Of a stretch of DNA of 32,718 bases, positions 31,873 to 32,718 are shown in pieces. The DNA is from an uncultured Acetatifactor sp. (GTDB taxonomy: Bacteria > Bacillota > Clostridia > Lachnospirales > Lachnospiraceae). The stretch spans positions 1-32,718 of the forward strand of contig CAJUIA010000039.1 of assembly GCA_910586485.1 (NCBI GenBank), read 5' to 3'. Every line of letters starts with the position of its first letter. The first letter of the stretch is position 1. A program made the translations under genes and the position numbers. The notes below the pieces were generated by a model. The model was not told where the DNA came from. It ran no database searches and saw only the letters and a list, made by a program, of their open reading frames with translations.

Positions 31873-32079
31873 ATGAATATGGAATACTGGAAGCGCTTTG
31901 AAAACAGCGGGAAAATAGAGGATTATTTATCGTTTGTCTCCGGCATCGGGGACGGGGCAGACAAAATGAAGAGTGCATCGGGAGAAGCCTTGAATGCAGG
32001 AATATATCACGGTAACGGGGATCGTATTAAAACAGTCGCCCGTAGGGGAGTACGACAGACATATCAGCCTTTTGACTAA
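31873..32079 (+). CDS. YqzL-like small protein
   Basis: The 68-residue product begins MNMEYWKRFENSGKIEDYLSF. The pattern W-K-x-F-x-x-(S/T)-G-x-(I/V)-x-x-Y-L matches B. subtilis YqzL, which also lies between era and recO. Its function is unknown. A run of five G at 31860 lies eight bases before the ATG. The last 86 nt overlap recO in another frame, so the C-terminal 28 residues are probably not conserved. A 10-bp inverted repeat (31814-31823 with 31865-31874) covers the start codon. Confidence 0.65.
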   Translation: MNMEYWKRFENSGKIEDYLSFVSGIGDGADKMKSASGEALNAGIYHGNGDRIKTVARRGVRQTYQPFD

Positions 32080-32644
32080 AGAACGGGGAAAAATTTCCGC
32101 ATTTGCCAGAGGCGCCAGGAAGCCGGGCAATAAGCTGGCAGCCGCGGCGGCTCCTTTTTCCTTTGGCAGGTTTAAGCTATATGAGGGAAGGAGCTCCTAT
32201 ACTCTTGCAGAGGCGGATATTCAGAATTATTTTGAAAAGCTTCGCTCGGATTATGAAGGCGCATGTTACGGCATGTACTTTGCCGAGGTGGCAGATTATT
32301 ATACCAGAGAAAATAGCGACGAAAGAGAAATGATGAAGCTGTTCTATCAGTCCCTGCGGGCGCTGTGTACGGAAAGCCTGCCGAATCAACTGGTACAGTG
32401 TGTTTTTGAGTGTAAAGCGATTGCGGTAAACGGGGAATTTCCGGGGCCGCCTGCAGACCGGCAGTTGGAAGAATCCACGGTATATGCCTTGCAATACATA
32501 GCAGCAACTCCTATTGAAAGGCTTTATACTTTCGCGGTATCAGACTCTTGCCTGGCAGAGCTTCGACAGGTGGCAAAGGATTATATGAAAAGATTTGTGG
32601 GAAAGGAATTTAAAAGTCTGGAGGTTCTGCAAACTCTATGTTGA
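31994..32644 (+). CDS. recO: DNA repair protein RecO, apparently lacking the zinc finger
   Basis: The 216-residue protein has the RecO OB-fold N-terminus (TVTGIVLKQSPVGEYDRHI, then LLTKERGKISAFARGARKP) and the usual C-terminal end (YMKRFVGKEFKSLEVL). RecO helps load RecA in recombinational repair by the RecFOR route. In most Firmicutes relatives a four-cysteine zinc finger of about 30 residues follows INGE.P; here NGEFPGPPADRQLEESTVYA runs straight on into the next helix with no CxxC pair. GGGAGAAG at 31980-31987 precedes ATG 31994. Confidence 0.93.
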   Translation: MQEYITVTGIVLKQSPVGEYDRHISLLTKERGKISAFARGARKPGNKLAAAAAPFSFGRFKLYEGRSSYTLAEADIQNYFEKLRSDYEGACYGMYFAEVADYYTRENSDEREMMKLFYQSLRALCTESLPNQLVQCVFECKAIAVNGEFPGPPADRQLEESTVYALQYIAATPIERLYTFAVSDSCLAELRQVAKDYMKRFVGKEFKSLEVLQTLC

Positions 32645-32718
32645 AAAAGGAGCATGTTTTTGATACAATCCCGAGTTTGACACTTGTGAAATCAAAAAGT
32701 GGCTACAAACCCAGTAGT
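32645..32718 (+). other. Unassigned end of window
   Basis: Only 74 nt remain after recO. An ATG at 32655 after AAAAAGGAG opens a frame that stops after eight codons. TTGACA at 32678 could be a -35 box, but the -10 is not clear. A GTGGCTACAAACCC stretch at the edge could be the first arm of a terminator cut off by the window. Confidence 0.4.

Noticed and set aside
32655..32681. Start of a new gene after recO
   Set aside because: The frame closes after eight codons.

Overview
The window reads as a chromosomal segment of a Gram-positive anaerobe of the class Clostridia, most likely family Lachnospiraceae. This is inferred from strong AGGAGG-type ribosome binding sites, moderate GC, proteins of families common in that group (a DUF5688-type protein, a DUF6323/DUF6179-type pair, a large two-activase acyl-CoA dehydratase activator, an M16C peptidase) and the Firmicutes order era, yqzL-like, recO. 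No phage, integrase, transposase or CRISPR array was seen. Nearly every gene is on the + strand; the exceptions are one 1411-residue gene and one glycosidase remnant.

Left part (1-6350): a possible aroQ tail, efp, a DUF5688-type gene, a tRNA-Arg(CCG) bracketed by a 13-bp inverted repeat, a membrane-anchored SH3 protein, a small helical protein, and gdhA with its own promoter and terminator. Next come the decayed remains of a GH2 glycosidase and an AraC-family regulator placed head to head. Both have lost their N-terminal parts.

Middle part (6350-17240): a signalling and housekeeping stretch. A sigma-D-like promoter precedes a highly charged coiled-coil protein and a membrane diguanylate cyclase. 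A second, extracytoplasmic-sensor diguanylate cyclase has its own promoter. An RNase H, an RluF-like pseudouridine synthase, DNA ligase (ligA) and homoserine acetyltransferase (metA) follow closely packed. After them lies a soluble chemoreceptor fused to a YcgR-like PilZ module. Two cyclic-di-GMP synthases and one probable cyclic-di-GMP receptor within 10 kb suggest a motility-linked module.

Right part (17240-32718): the large activator gene on the - strand, a rhomboid-like protein without a visible catalytic serine motif, a sigma-70-like protein lacking recognisable promoter-binding regions, a small unknown protein, a PreP-like metallopeptidase, the DUF6323/DUF6179 pair, a membrane-bound XRE regulator, a coiled-coil protein built on a 42-bp repeat, then era, a YqzL-like gene and recO. 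The RecO appears to lack the family's zinc finger.

The most interesting signal is a family of structured intergenic elements. Three copies (22660, 24105, 27423) share a core of exactly 60 nt: an 8-bp outer stem whose sequence differs in every copy but always stays complementary, and an inner hairpin carrying TCTAAGG with a conserved A-A mismatch. Two copies are followed by a second matching 10-bp hairpin. A separate pair of near-identical leaders (3426 and 23641) precedes two unrelated small genes. I cannot match either family to a known element from memory.
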